The notes under the pieces were generated by a model. The model was given only the letters and a program-made list of their open reading frames with translations. It was not told where the DNA came from and did no database searches. DNA of 64,000 bases from Campylobacter cuniculorum DSM 23162 = LMG 24588 (lineage in GTDB: Bacteria; Campylobacterota; Campylobacteria; Campylobacterales; Campylobacteraceae). A program made the position numbers and the translations under genes. This document shows, piece by piece, positions 16,650 to 25,587 of this stretch. The DNA is taken from assembly GCF_002104335.1 (NCBI RefSeq), contig NZ_CP020867.1, positions 1,339,206 to 1,403,205 of the forward strand, in the 5' to 3' direction. The stretch's first letter is position 1, and every line of letters begins with the position of its first letter.

Positions 16650-17997
16650 GATAAATCCTTTCAAAAGAAGTTAAAAAAGTAGAAGAAAATTCCCCGCTAA
16701 GAATGTGATTTTTGTAAATTTTAAGCGGACTTAATTGCGTATTAAAAAATAATTTTGCAAGAATATAATTTTCAAAGTATTTTTTAAAATACTCTTTAGA
16801 AAAGCAGTGATTGTTTAGGATTTTTTGCCACGAAAAAATCCTAAAAAAGAGCAAAATAACTAGGGCTTCACCCCCCCCCGCAGAACAACTCATTAAGAGT
16901 ACTTTTGCATCTTTGATTGATTTTTCACCCACGACTTGAAAGCCAAATTTCTTGTGCAAATTTATGACTTGTTTGTTGTGTGAAAACACCTCAAGGCATA
17001 ATTCCTGCACTCTTAAAACATAAAACGCATAAAAGAGGCTCACCTGCTCTAGTGTGCGCCCCATTCCGCTTATGTCCGGATTGCCAAAGAATCCAAACTC
17101 CGCCCTCTCTTTGCTTTTTGTAAAATTAATGCTTCCCAAAAATCTCTGATGGAATCTTAGAACAAAGTATTCTTTACATAAATTGCCCCTTAGGGATTCC
17201 ACGAATGCGCAATGCTCTTTAAAACCTATGGTGTGTCGCGTGTAGAAGTTTGCGTTAATACGTGGATCGTTGCGGTAGTTTAGAATCTCTTTTTGTTGTG
17301 TCGCATTTAAAAAGACATAATTTTCTAGCTCTATAATAAGACTAGAAATTACCCCCCCCCCCGCAGAAGAGGCGGATTCTGCATAGATTTTTAGAATAAA
17401 CTTTTTGCCATCTTTGTAAAAAAACGCTGGAAATTCCTCATTGCTGACAATACGCAATAAATTAAACTGCTCATCTAGGCTCTTTGCAGGATTTAATTCA
17501 CTATCTTTTGGACTTCTCTTAGGATAGAAACTCTCCTCTCCACTCTGTGCCTTTGGGCTTAAATGAGGAAATTTTTCCAAAAATTCCAAACAGAGTTTTT
17601 GACACATCTCTGCTTGCTTCTGACGCAATTCCTCATAAAGCTCTAAGCCACTTAAATGCAGAGTTTCTTGCAGATAAATCTCTCCGCTATCCACCGCACT
17701 TGAAGCGTTAAAAAGACTAAAAACAATCTCCCTTTTACCCTCAAGCACTTGCCAAAACATCGGCGACCAACCCTTGCCTTTGGGCAAGGCTGAAGCATGA
17801 ACGACTAAATTGTATTTGTGCTTGTCTAAGAATGTTCTATCTAAGATTTTATGATAAGAGAGTATGAAAACAAGCTCAAAAGATTCCACCATTTCTGTGC
17901 TGTCAAAATATAATTTTGCATATGGAATCTTTTCTGCAAGTTGCTCTGCATAGGGGATAAACCATTGATTAGGCGCAGTGAGAATCGCGATTTTCAT
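16642..17997 (-). CDS. sugar N-formyltransferase fused to a PseH-like acetyltransferase, phase-variable
   Basis: 451 aa in three parts. Residues 1 to about 211 form a formyltransferase domain, with HASALPKGKGWSP matching the HxSxLPxxxG active-site motif and a PAKSLDEQFNLLRIV tail as in ArnA/Fmt. Residues 212-216 come from a G11 tract. From about 220 to 370 there is a GNAT domain whose start (IIELENYVFLN...YRNDPRI) aligns with pseH ([11 protein letters not shown]...WRNDPNI), where pseH has its ATG and this protein has ATA. A G9 tract at 373-375 is followed by 75 unrecognised residues. Losing or gaining one G at either tract gives a stop within 0-3 codons. The gene looks like a formyltransferase gene joined to a second pseH. 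It begins 32 bp after pseH. Base composition is more GC-rich than in neighbours, suggesting transfer. Likely role: alternative N-acylation of a Pse-pathway amino sugar (inference). Confidence 0.75.
   Translation of the reverse strand: MKIAILTAPNQWFIPYAEQLAEKIPYAKLYFDSTEMVESFELVFILSYHKILDRTFLDKHKYNLVVHASALPKGKGWSPMFWQVLEGKREIVFSLFNASSAVDSGEIYLQETLHLSGLELYEELRQKQAEMCQKLCLEFLEKFPHLSPKAQSGEESFYPKRSPKDSELNPAKSLDEQFNLLRIVSNEEFPAFFYKDGKKFILKIYAESASSAGGGVISSLIIELENYVFLNATQQKEILNYRNDPRINANFYTRHTIGFKEHCAFVESLRGNLCKEYFVLRFHQRFLGSINFTKSKERAEFGFFGNPDISGMGRTLEQVSLFYAFYVLRVQELCLEVFSHNKQVINLHKKFGFQVVGEKSIKDAKVLLMSCSAGGGEALVILLFFRIFSWQKILNNHCFSKEYFKKYFENYILAKLFFNTQLSPLKIYKNHILSGEFSSTFLTSFERIYHA
16871..16879 (-). 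repeat. G9 tract at the end of the PseH-like domain
   Basis: Nine G on the coding strand, preceded by TCTGC. The present length keeps the 75-residue extension in frame. G10 gives TGA at once and G8 gives a stop after V-K-P. Confidence 0.95.
17352..17362 (-). repeat. G11 tract joining formyltransferase and PseH-like domains
   Basis: Eleven G on the coding strand, preceded by TCTGC as at the G9 tract. G11 reads through to the acetyltransferase. G10 gives TAA directly, and G12 gives G-N-F then TAG. Confidence 0.95.
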
Positions 17998-18029
17998 TGC
18001 CTAATCCTTTAAAAAATCTTAAATTTAAG

Positions 18030-18503
18030 TTACAAAAAAGGTAAATCCCCCCCCCCATTGCTTAAACTTATATAAAACATTTTTTCATCCTCTTTATAAA
18101 TTTCAAAAGCATTTTTAAGATATAAATTCAAAGCTTTTTCATTGTGTTTAAATACGCAAGCTTTGATTTTTCTAACCTTTAAAATCCCAAAAGCATAGTT
18201 TTTTAACTCATCCATTAAAATTTGCCCCTTGCCTTTAAGATAAGGATTAGCATAAAGCCCAAATTCACAAGATTCTTCACAAATATCTATGAAATTGATT
18301 ACTCCGATAGGCTCATCTTTGTCAAAAACTAAAAAATATTTTTTATCATTAAGAATTTTAAGTTTATCGAAAAAAGTTAAATGCTCATTCAAAGAAATTT
18401 TTTGATTCTTTGTAAAATGAGCTATATTCGGGTCGTTACGCCAAGCCAAAACCAAATAAAATTCACTCTTATTTAAAGAAGTAAAATTCTTAAGCTCTAT
18501 CAT
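18030..18503 (-). CDS. pseH: UDP-4-amino-4,6-dideoxy-altrosamine N4-acetyltransferase PseH
   Basis: GNAT acetyltransferase, 157 aa, that adds the N4 acetyl group in pseudaminic acid synthesis. Typical features are [11 protein letters not shown], the [17 protein letters not shown] substrate loop, [11 protein letters not shown], the acetyl-CoA loop region [16 protein letters not shown], and the [13 protein letters not shown] motif. The start overlaps the stop of pseG by 4 bp. The last codons run through a G10 tract, so the C-terminus is subject to slippage: G10 gives GGGDLPFL, G11 gives a GFTFFVT end, and G9 adds about 25 residues. The core fold is complete before the tract, so activity may survive in all states. 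Confidence 0.88.
   Translation of the reverse strand: MIELKNFTSLNKSEFYLVLAWRNDPNIAHFTKNQKISLNEHLTFFDKLKILNDKKYFLVFDKDEPIGVINFIDICEESCEFGLYANPYLKGKGQILMDELKNYAFGILKVRKIKACVFKHNEKALNLYLKNAFEIYKEDEKMFYISLSNGGGDLPFL
18047..18056 (-). repeat. G10 tract at the 3' end of pseH
   Basis: Ten G on the coding strand, 5 codons before the pseH stop. Each possible length class gives a different C-terminus. Confidence 0.95.
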
Positions 18504-19324
18504 AATTTATACTCCACTTCATAGCCTTTTTGGGTAAGCCAAGCGGCAATTTTTTGTTGATTTTTAGCAAGACAAATGGCTTTAAAATTTGCCTTTAAAA
18601 TTAAAGCTTCATTGACCAAAGAACTTGCACTGATAATGAGTTTATCGCTTTCATTCATTAATTGAGCTAAATTTTCATAATCAACAAAAAGTTTAACATT
18701 AGGATTTTCATTGACAAAATTCATAAGTTTTGTAAGATTTTTGTTAGAACTGCTTGTTGCAAGGGCGATTTTTTTATCTTTTGGTAATTCTAAAATCAAA
18801 TCAATAGATAAATTCTTAACATCCGTTGCACCCAAACAAACAAAAAAATCATAAATCTTTTCTCGCTCTTTCTTGCTCTCTTCATAAAATTCATCTCGTA
18901 TCAAAGCATAAGAAAAACCACATCTTAGCTCACATTTAAAAGGCACTAAACCTTCATAATCACTCGCCTTTGCATAGGCATTGACATTGAGCAAAATATC
19001 ACAATGATGAGGCTTAAGCTCATCATCAAAGCTTAAAATTTTTACTCCTGTTTCGTATTTTATGAGTTTTTCATCATCAGCATTGATTCCATAATGGTCG
19101 ATAATTAAAAGTTCAAATTTTTGATTTTTAATCAGATTGACAAGCTCGTAAATGCTCTCACTTTCTAGCTCAAAAACCGGATAAGGAATTTCATCAATCA
19201 AAGAACCCTCCAAATCCAAACACGCAAAAGACACATCTTCGTATTGTTTTGCAAAAATAAGATCGCGTTTAATGTGTCCAAAACCGATTTCACTTGAGCT
19301 ATCACTCCTAAAAAGAACTTTCAT
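18500..19324 (-). CDS. pseG: UDP-2,4-diacetamido-2,4,6-trideoxy-altropyranose hydrolase PseG
   Basis: PseG, 274 aa, removes UDP to free the altrose sugar used by PseI. The N-terminus [22 protein letters not shown] carries the glycine and catalytic His (GHIKR) of this GT-B-like hydrolase, followed by [15 protein letters not shown]. The C-terminal nucleotide site includes [13 protein letters not shown] and [14 protein letters not shown]. It is the first visible gene of the minus-strand glycosylation operon. The other Pse genes (pseB, pseC, pseF) are not in the window. Confidence 0.9.
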   Translation of the reverse strand: MKVLFRSDSSSEIGFGHIKRDLIFAKQYEDVSFACLDLEGSLIDEIPYPVFELESESIYELVNLIKNQKFELLIIDHYGINADDEKLIKYETGVKILSFDDELKPHHCDILLNVNAYAKASDYEGLVPFKCELRCGFSYALIRDEFYEESKKEREKIYDFFVCLGATDVKNLSIDLILELPKDKKIALATSSSNKNLTKLMNFVNENPNVKLFVDYENLAQLMNESDKLIISASSLVNEALILKANFKAICLAKNQQKIAAWLTQKGYEVEYKL

Positions 19325-19466
19325 ATCATCCTTATTTCTAAAAATTTATTTCAAAGTTTAGCAAAAAAGTCATTAGGATTAGATAAAAATTTGCTCCCTC
19401 TTCTCTCCTTCTCTCTCTATTTTATTAAAATTTCACATTCGACTTAATTTTAATTAAAAACAAACT

Positions 19467-20663
19467 TCATAAAGCCTTAACGCATTCTTTGAAAACCTCT
19501 CCTCTGTGTGCATAAGAATTAAATTGATCTAAACTCGCACAAGCTGGACTTAATAAAGCCACCTCTTCTTTTTTAAGCTCCTTTGAAATTTCATTGACTG
19601 CTTTGCTTAAAATTTCGCATTTTACCGCTTTTATACCATGTTTAAGGGCATAAGCCATCATTTTATCGCTGCTTATTCCTATAACATAGATTTGAAGGTT
19701 TAATCTACGCATAAATTTAAAAAGTTCATTCAAATCCACACCCTTATCATCACCGCCGATAATGAGATGAATTTTTTTATCTTTATAACGATTGAGAGCT
19801 TGCATTAAGGCATCTTCATTAGTAGCCTTAGTATCATTAACCCAAAGTCTATTGTATCTATCATAAAATTCTTCAAGCTTGTTTTTTTCCATAACAAAAT
19901 CGTTTAAAAGCTCGTAACTTGCAGTATCTAAAAGGATTTTTTCTATACTTAAAGCCATAACAGCATCGAGTAAAAATGGGGTCTTAAAATGAATTCGCCT
20001 ACTATCAATCCCAAATTTTTGAGCCAAATCTTCTTCATTTTTATAAGTGATGATATGAGCCTTAGAATTTGTCTTGGCATAGAGTTCAGGTAAAATCGCA
20101 ACATCATTCTCGCACATACGCTCTAAAACACTCAATTTGTCCCTAACATAGGCTTCAAAACTTCCATGCCAAGAAATATGATCAGGCGTTATAGGCAAGA
20201 GTGCGTAAATTTCAGGCTTAGCGATATGAGTGTAGTGTAAAGTAAAAGAAGAGGTTTCAAGTATCCAAAGCTTTGCATAGCTATCAAGTTCAGCTAAAGG
20301 TATGCCAACATTTGCACCCATTTGTGAGCCGATTTTAGCTAAAAGTTGTTGAGACATTTGCGTTGTCGTGGTTTTGCCGTTTGTTCCGCTAATCCATACA
20401 CTTCTTGGCATCACATCATAGAAAAAATCATATTCACTTTGAAGATTTTTAGCTCTAAGAATCAAAGTATGCTCTCTTGGAAAGCCCGGGCTAGGAATTT
20501 CAAGTTTGCTTAGCTCTTCATCAAATTCACTCACAGGCAAAAAAGTGTTGCCAAATTCATCTTGTGAAATTTCACTAAAACAATCATCATAAATATCAAA
20601 ACCTCCAAATTTTTTTGCCAAAGCCTTTGTGGTTTTTCCGTATCCAAAGAGTGATTTTTTCAT
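19467..20663 (-). CDS. murD: UDP-N-acetylmuramoylalanine-D-glutamate ligase
   Basis: MurD, 398 aa from the ATG at 20663, which overlaps the mraY stop (ATGA) and gives the normal [15 protein letters not shown] start. A longer frame upstream lies inside mraY. The ATP-binding loop is [14 protein letters not shown], with [15 protein letters not shown] and [17 protein letters not shown] later, and the C-terminal domain begins near [14 protein letters not shown]. It adds D-glutamate to UDP-MurNAc-Ala in the cytoplasm. Confidence 0.94.
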   Translation of the reverse strand: MKKSLFGYGKTTKALAKKFGGFDIYDDCFSEISQDEFGNTFLPVSEFDEELSKLEIPSPGFPREHTLILRAKNLQSEYDFFYDVMPRSVWISGTNGKTTTTQMSQQLLAKIGSQMGANVGIPLAELDSYAKLWILETSSFTLHYTHIAKPEIYALLPITPDHISWHGSFEAYVRDKLSVLERMCENDVAILPELYAKTNSKAHIITYKNEEDLAQKFGIDSRRIHFKTPFLLDAVMALSIEKILLDTASYELLNDFVMEKNKLEEFYDRYNRLWVNDTKATNEDALMQALNRYKDKKIHLIIGGDDKGVDLNELFKFMRRLNLQIYVIGISSDKMMAYALKHGIKAVKCEILSKAVNEISKELKKEEVALLSPACASLDQFNSYAHRGEVFKECVKAL

Positions 20664-21721
20664 CTTATTTTGATTGACGCTAGAGCAATTAAATTTGAGA
20701 GAAGAGCTATCATCCAAAAACGGACAATGATTTTATTTTCCACCCAACCTGCTTTTTCAAAATGATGATGAATCGGTGCCATTTTAAAAACCCTTTTATT
20801 AAAAATTTTAAAACTCCCCACTTGTAAGATGACAGAAATGGTTTCTAATACAAAAACAAAGCCTATGAGTAAAAGCAAAATTTCATTTTTGCTAATAATG
20901 GCTAAAAAACCTATAAAAGCTCCTAAACTTAAGCTTCCACTATCTCCCATAAAAATTTGTGCAGGGTAACAATTATACCACAAAAAGCCCATTAAAGCTC
21001 CAATCAAAGCAGCACATACAATCACAACTTCGCCTAAACCTTGAATTTTAGGTAAAAGCAAATACTCGCTATAATTTAAATTTCCACTCAAATAAAGAAA
21101 AATTCCTAAACTTGATAAAGAAAAAATCGAAGGAACGGTAGCAAGTCCATCAAGTCCATCGGTCAAATTGACAGCATTAGAGCTTGAAATGAAGACCAAA
21201 ATCCAAAAGAAAAATGCAAAGATACCCATATCAAAAAGCGGATGCTTATAAAAAGGGAGATAGAGTTCGGTATTAAATTCAGCACTTAAATACAAAGGAA
21301 TGATACAAATCACACTTGCAAGAATTTGTAATATAAATTTTACTCTTGCACTCAATCCACAATGATTGTCTTTTTTAAGGATTTTTCCTAAATCATCAAT
21401 GAGTCCAATCAAGCAAAAAAGCACAAGGCACAAAATTGCACAAATTGTAAAAACATTATCAAATTTCACACAAAACAAACTTGCAACAATCGCACAACTG
21501 ATAAAAACAAGTCCGCCCATTGTCGGAGTATCATTTTTGTTTTGATGATTTTGAGGGGCGTATTTATAAATGGGTTGATTTGCTTTTTTCGCCTTCGCCC
21601 AAAGTATAAACCTGGGCATTAAAAACAAGCTCAAACACAGAGCAATAAAAAATGCAAAGCCCGCTCGCACACTAATATAGCTAAAAAAAGCATAATTGCT
21701 AAGTTCGGAAAGATAATACAA
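20660..21721 (-). CDS. mraY: phospho-N-acetylmuramoyl-pentapeptide transferase
   Basis: MraY, 353 aa, forms lipid I at the inner membrane. Ten or so membrane segments are seen with the conserved [22 protein letters not shown] (catalytic Asp), [28 protein letters not shown] and [14 protein letters not shown] (His cluster) motifs. It is followed by murD with a 4-bp overlap, as in C. jejuni. It is divergent from gpmI with a 78-bp gap. Confidence 0.96.
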   Translation of the reverse strand: MYYLSELSNYAFFSYISVRAGFAFFIALCLSLFLMPRFILWAKAKKANQPIYKYAPQNHQNKNDTPTMGGLVFISCAIVASLFCVKFDNVFTICAILCLVLFCLIGLIDDLGKILKKDNHCGLSARVKFILQILASVICIIPLYLSAEFNTELYLPFYKHPLFDMGIFAFFFWILVFISSSNAVNLTDGLDGLATVPSIFSLSSLGIFLYLSGNLNYSEYLLLPKIQGLGEVVIVCAALIGALMGFLWYNCYPAQIFMGDSGSLSLGAFIGFLAIISKNEILLLLIGFVFVLETISVILQVGSFKIFNKRVFKMAPIHHHFEKAGWVENKIIVRFWMIALLSNLIALASIKIR

Positions 21722-21760
21722 AATTTAAGCCTTTTTTGGTTTTTGAAAGTTTAATTTTAG

Positions 21761-21766
21761 TAAAAT
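21761..21766 (+). promoter_or_regulatory. probable -10 element of gpmI
   Basis: TAAAAT, within TAGTAAAATATAG, lies 33 bases upstream of the gpmI ATG. Campylobacter sigma-70 promoters rely on such a -10 with poorly conserved upstream sequence. Confidence 0.5.
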
Positions 21767-21799
21767 ATAGCAAAAAATATTCTTATAAAAGAGTGAAAA

Positions 21800-23278
21800 A
21801 TGAAACAAAAATGTATTTTAGTTATAACCGATGGTATAGGATATAATAAAAGTCCAAAATTTAATGCCTTTGAAGCAGCTCAAAAACCAAATTATGAAAA
21901 ATTTTTCAAACAAATTCCTAATTCTTTGCTTAAAACAAGCGGTTTAGCAGTAGGTTTGCCTGAAGGACAAATGGGAAATAGCGAAGTGGGACATATGTGT
22001 ATAGGAAGTGGGAGAATCATTTATCAAAATTTAGTTAAAATCAATAGAGCCATAAAAGATAAAAGTTTAGAAAATCATCCCCAACTCAATCATCTTTTAA
22101 AAAAATGCAAAAAAATCCATATCATCGGGCTTTATAGCGATGGCGGAGTGCATTCTAGTCACACGCATTTTGATGCTTTGCTTGAAATTTGCAAAAATAA
22201 AGGCAATGAAATTTATGCTCACGCCATCACAGACGGACGCGATGTGAGTCCTAAAACGGGATTGAAATTCATTCAAAATTTAGAGCAATTGTGCGAAAAA
22301 AAAGGGGTGCATTTAGCTTCAGTATGCGGAAGATTTTACGCTATGGATAGGGATAAACGATGGGATAGAGTTGAAGAATATTATAAATGTCTTTTAGCTC
22401 AAGTTCCTAAAGTTTCAAATTTTAGCTCTTATATCGAAAATTCTTATAAGAAAAACACGACCGATGAGTTTATTAAAGGTGTGGTTTCAAATGATTTTAA
22501 AGGCTTAAGTGAAGAGGATGGTTTGATTTTTGTTAATTTTAGAAATGATCGTATGCGAGAATTGATTGAAGTTTTAAATTCTAAAGATTTTAAGGAATTT
22601 AAACGCGAAAAAATTTTTCAAAATTTATTGACAATGTGTGTTTATGATGAAAAATTTAAAATTCCTGTTCTTTTTGAAAAAGAAAAAATTGAAAATACCT
22701 TAGCCGAAGTCATTTCAAAAGCAGGTTTAAGTCAGCTTCATACCGCAGAAACTGAAAAATACGCCCATGTAACGTTCTTTTTTAACGGGGGAAAAGAAGA
22801 GCTATTGGAAAATGAAACGCGGGTTCTTATCCCAAGTCCAAAGGTTAAAACCTATGATGAAAAACCACAAATGAGTGCCTATGAGGTTTTATCTGAAGTT
22901 AAAAAAGGCATTGAGAAAGGTGAAGACTTTATCGTCGTGAATTTTGCAAATGGCGATATGGTAGGACATACAGGCGATTTTAATGCATCCATTAAGGCTG
23001 TTGAAACTGTGGACAGCTGTTTGGGTGAATTGGTTGCTTATGCTAGAAAATTTCAATATGCTTTTATCATCACAAGCGATCACGGAAATTGTGAAGCAAT
23101 GCAAGATGAGAATGGAAATTTACTTACAAATCATACAAATTTTGATGTTTTTGTTTTTGTTGAAGCTTTAGGGGTGAAAAAAATCAAAGAAAATCAAGGA
23201 CTTAGCAACATAGCCGCAAGTATTTTAAAGATACTTGGACTTGAAATTCCAAAAGAAATGAATGAAGCTTTATTTTAA
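21800..23278 (+). CDS. gpmI: 2,3-bisphosphoglycerate-independent phosphoglycerate mutase
   Basis: GpmI, 492 aa, Mn-dependent interconversion of 3- and 2-phosphoglycerate. The phosphoserine site is in GQMGNSEVGHMCIGSGR. Others are GLYSDGGVHSSHTHF, AITDGRDVSPKTG, CGRFYAMDRDKRWDR, FVNFRNDRMREL and metal ligands in NGDMVGHTGDFNAS and SDHGNCE. Length is a little below the E. coli enzyme, as usual in epsilonproteobacteria. It is divergent from mraY and is followed by fabG after 57 bp with its own promoter-like element. Confidence 0.96.
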   Translation: MKQKCILVITDGIGYNKSPKFNAFEAAQKPNYEKFFKQIPNSLLKTSGLAVGLPEGQMGNSEVGHMCIGSGRIIYQNLVKINRAIKDKSLENHPQLNHLLKKCKKIHIIGLYSDGGVHSSHTHFDALLEICKNKGNEIYAHAITDGRDVSPKTGLKFIQNLEQLCEKKGVHLASVCGRFYAMDRDKRWDRVEEYYKCLLAQVPKVSNFSSYIENSYKKNTTDEFIKGVVSNDFKGLSEEDGLIFVNFRNDRMRELIEVLNSKDFKEFKREKIFQNLLTMCVYDEKFKIPVLFEKEKIENTLAEVISKAGLSQLHTAETEKYAHVTFFFNGGKEELLENETRVLIPSPKVKTYDEKPQMSAYEVLSEVKKGIEKGEDFIVVNFANGDMVGHTGDFNASIKAVETVDSCLGELVAYARKFQYAFIITSDHGNCEAMQDENGNLLTNHTNFDVFVFVEALGVKKIKENQGLSNIAASILKILGLEIPKEMNEALF

Positions 23279-23294
23279 ATTCACTCAAATTTTA

Positions 23295-23300
23295 TATAAT
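23295..23300 (+). promoter_or_regulatory. probable -10 element of fabG
   Basis: TATAAT, within TTATATAATGATAAAATT, 36 bases upstream of the fabG ATG. A good ribosome site (AAAGGA) follows. Confidence 0.6.
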
Positions 23301-23335
23301 GATAAAATTAAATTAACAAATAAAGGAAAAAATTA

Positions 23336-24079
23336 ATGAAATTTAGCGGAAAAAATGTTTTAATTACAGGAGCAAGTAAGGGAATTGGTGCAGCTATTGC
23401 TAGAGTTTTGGCAGATTTTGGACTTAAGGTCTGGATTAATTATCGTTCAAAACCAGAATTAGCCGACGCTTTAAAGGATGCAATCACTTCAAAAGGTGCA
23501 AAGGCAGCAGTGATTAAATTTGATGCGAGTGAAGAGTATGAATTTGAAGCAGGGATTAAAACCATACTTGAAAGTGATGGAGAATTAAGTTATTTAGTCA
23601 ATAACGCAGGAATTACAAATGATAAACTCGCTTTAAGAATGAAACTAGAAGATTTTACTAAGGTTTTGGATACAAATTTAAATTCTGCTTTTTTGGGTTG
23701 TCGTGAGGCTTTAAAGGCAATGAGTAAAAAACGTTTTGGTGCTGTAGTGAATATCGCTTCTATAGTAGGAGAAATGGGAAATATCGGGCAGAGCAATTAT
23801 GCTGCAAGCAAGGGTGGAATGATAGCCCTAACCAAAGCTTTTGCTAAGGAGGGAGCGAGTAGAAATTTGCGTTTTAACTGCGTAACGCCGGGTTTTATTA
23901 AAAGTGATATGACACAAAACTTAAGCGATGAAATTAAAAAAACTTATACAGAAAATATTCCCTTGAAAAGATTGGCTGAACCCGAAGAGGTGGCACTTTG
24001 CGTTGCATTTTTATTGAGCGATTATGCTTCTTATGTAACAGGAGATGTGCTTAAAATCAATGGCGGACTTTATATGTAA
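23336..24079 (+). CDS. fabG: 3-oxoacyl-ACP reductase
   Basis: FabG, 247 aa, short-chain dehydrogenase of the fatty acid elongation cycle. The NADPH motif is ITGASKGIGAAIAR; NNAGITND, the catalytic Ser in IASIVGEMGN, and YAASKGG with the catalytic Tyr-Lys pair follow. VTPGFIKSDMT and ASYVTGDVLKINGGLYM end the protein in standard fashion. It is followed within 9 bp by a PNPOx-like gene. Confidence 0.94.
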   Translation: MKFSGKNVLITGASKGIGAAIARVLADFGLKVWINYRSKPELADALKDAITSKGAKAAVIKFDASEEYEFEAGIKTILESDGELSYLVNNAGITNDKLALRMKLEDFTKVLDTNLNSAFLGCREALKAMSKKRFGAVVNIASIVGEMGNIGQSNYAASKGGMIALTKAFAKEGASRNLRFNCVTPGFIKSDMTQNLSDEIKKTYTENIPLKRLAEPEEVALCVAFLLSDYASYVTGDVLKINGGLYM

Positions 24080-24088
24080 GGAAAAAAA

Positions 24089-24496
24089 ATGAATCTTCAA
24101 GACATTATGGATTTTTTAGATAATAACGCTCCTGCGTTTTTAGCGACTCGTGGCACTTGTGGCAATCCTCGTGTGCGTCCTATACAAAGCCCTCTTTTGT
24201 ATGAAGATAAAATTTATTTTTGCACTTCAAACACTAAAGGACTTTTTAAACATATTAAAAATCACGACGGCATAGAATTTTGCTCTTGTGCTAAAGATGG
24301 CACTTTTTTAAGACTTAGAGCCAATGCGGTTTTTGAAAACAATGCTGAAGTCAAAAAAGCAATGTTTAAAAAATATGAAATATTAAAAGAACTTTATGAT
24401 AATCCTAACAATCCTAAATTCGAAGTGTTTTATCTCAACCATCTTAGTGCAAGAATGCAATTTTTAAATGGAGATTTTAAACTCTATAAAGCTTAA
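24089..24496 (+). CDS. pyridoxamine 5'-phosphate oxidase-family flavin-binding protein
   Basis: A 135-aa split-barrel protein. Motifs are FLATRGTCGNPRVRPIQSPL, the start of a PNPOx-like barrel, then KIYFCTSNTKGLFKHIKNH, SCAKDGTFLRLRANAVF and the tail RMQFLNGDFKLY. Members bind FMN, F420 or heme; true PNP oxidase activity is unlikely given its length. AAGG precedes the ATG, and it is 9 bp after fabG, so co-transcribed. Substrate not known. Confidence 0.7.
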   Translation: MNLQDIMDFLDNNAPAFLATRGTCGNPRVRPIQSPLLYEDKIYFCTSNTKGLFKHIKNHDGIEFCSCAKDGTFLRLRANAVFENNAEVKKAMFKKYEILKELYDNPNNPKFEVFYLNHLSARMQFLNGDFKLYKA

Positions 24497-24518
24497 AAGG
24501 ATTGATTTGTTTTAATCC

Positions 24519-24548
24519 ACTTCTACTTTTTTGTGAAAAAGTAGAAGT
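24519..24548. terminator. bidirectional terminator between the PNPOx-like gene and tenA
   Basis: Perfect 13-bp arms ACTTCTACTTTTT / AAAAAGTAGAAGT with a 4-nt loop between two convergent genes. Confidence 0.88.
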
Positions 24549-24559
24549 TCAAAATTCAT

Positions 24560-25225
24560 TTAAATTTCAAGATTCATTGTCAAGGCATGTTGCCAGAATG
24601 CAGTTTCTAAACGCACAACTGCGCCAAAAATTGTATTAAGTTTGTCAAATTTTTCCTTACTCGTTTGATTGCTGTAAGAATTTAAAAAATCTTCAAATTC
24701 TTTGATTTCATCTTGAAATTCTTTACCTGAATAAGTCAAAATCCATTCCCTATAAGTATGATTTTCAAGTCCTTTAGCACCTAATTTTTCATAGAGCTCC
24801 TTACCGATATAACCATAGCCTATTGCACAAGCACTCAAGGCAACAAGCAAATCTAAAAAATCTCCGCTTTGCCCAACATTTAACATATAACGCGTATAAG
24901 CGATATTGACTATGCTTTCATCTTTGACACTCAAACGCTCTGCATCAATACCGAGTTTTAAAATGCTTTTATGGAGTTCAAGCTCACCTTCTAAAATATA
25001 GTTTTGAAATTTCATAGCAAAATGTAATTCCTTAGCATTGTTTGCATTAAGAGCAAGTAAAGCATAACATTGAGCGTAATGAATAAGGTAGATATAATCT
25101 TGCTTAAGATAAAACAAAAAATTTTCCATAGCTAAAGAGCCATTTTCTAATTTTTTAACAAAATTATGATGCAAATATGCATCCCATATCTTAGAATTTT
25201 CTTTGATTAATCTTTGAAAAAGCAT
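24560..25225 (-). CDS. tenA: TenA-family thiaminase II / aminopyrimidine aminohydrolase
   Basis: TenA, 221 aa, all-helical. It salvages base-degraded thiamine by hydrolysing aminomethyl-pyrimidine. Family signs are the early FYLKQDYIYLIHYAQCYALL with the substrate Asp and Tyr, the nucleophile Cys in ALSACAIGYGYIGKEL, and the C-terminal LETAFWQHAL. It is a single gene between two terminator or promoter regions. The older name, transcriptional activator, is historical. Confidence 0.88.
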   Translation of the reverse strand: MLFQRLIKENSKIWDAYLHHNFVKKLENGSLAMENFLFYLKQDYIYLIHYAQCYALLALNANNAKELHFAMKFQNYILEGELELHKSILKLGIDAERLSVKDESIVNIAYTRYMLNVGQSGDFLDLLVALSACAIGYGYIGKELYEKLGAKGLENHTYREWILTYSGKEFQDEIKEFEDFLNSYSNQTSKEKFDKLNTIFGAVVRLETAFWQHALTMNLEI

Positions 25226-25298
25226 TCTTTCTCCTTTAATTTAATATTTTTAAAACAAGTATAATCAAAAACCATAAATATTTTAAGTTTTTTTATGA

Positions 25299-25304
25299 TA
25301 AAAT
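25299..25304 (+). promoter_or_regulatory. probable -10 element of acpP
   Basis: TAAAAT, within TATGATAAAATACG, 29 bases before the acpP ATG and followed by an AAAGGAG ribosome site, as expected for a highly expressed gene. Confidence 0.55.
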
Positions 25305-25332
25305 ACGTTTTATTTTTTAAAGGAGAAAACAA

Positions 25333-25566
25333 ATGGCAACATTTGACGATGTAAAGGCAGTAGTTGTAGAACAGCTTAGTATTGATTCGGATGCAGTAAA
25401 AATGGAATCAAAAATTATTGAGGATTTAGGTGCAGATTCTTTAGATGTGGTAGAGCTTATTATGGCTTTAGAAGAAAAATTTGAAGTCGAAATTCCTGAT
25501 AGTGATGCCGAAAAACTGATTAAGATTGAAGATGTTGTAAATTATATTGATAATCTTAAAAAATAA
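25333..25566 (+). CDS. acpP: acyl carrier protein
   Basis: ACP, 77 aa, acidic. The phosphopantetheine Ser lies in [18 protein letters not shown]. It carries growing acyl chains in fatty acid synthesis. It starts with a strong AAAGGAG and precedes fabF by 21 bp. Length and sequence are canonical. Confidence 0.97.
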   Translation: MATFDDVKAVVVEQLSIDSDAVKMESKIIEDLGADSLDVVELIMALEEKFEVEIPDSDAEKLIKIEDVVNYIDNLKK

Positions 25567-25587
25567 TTTTTAATTTAAGGTTTATTT

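Noticed and set aside
16642-17997. Treating the 451-residue frame as a sequencing error in which two genes were merged
   Set aside because: The frame is open through both G tracts with conserved domains on each side. It could still be a length-calling error, so the tract lengths need read support, but the sequence as given encodes one protein.
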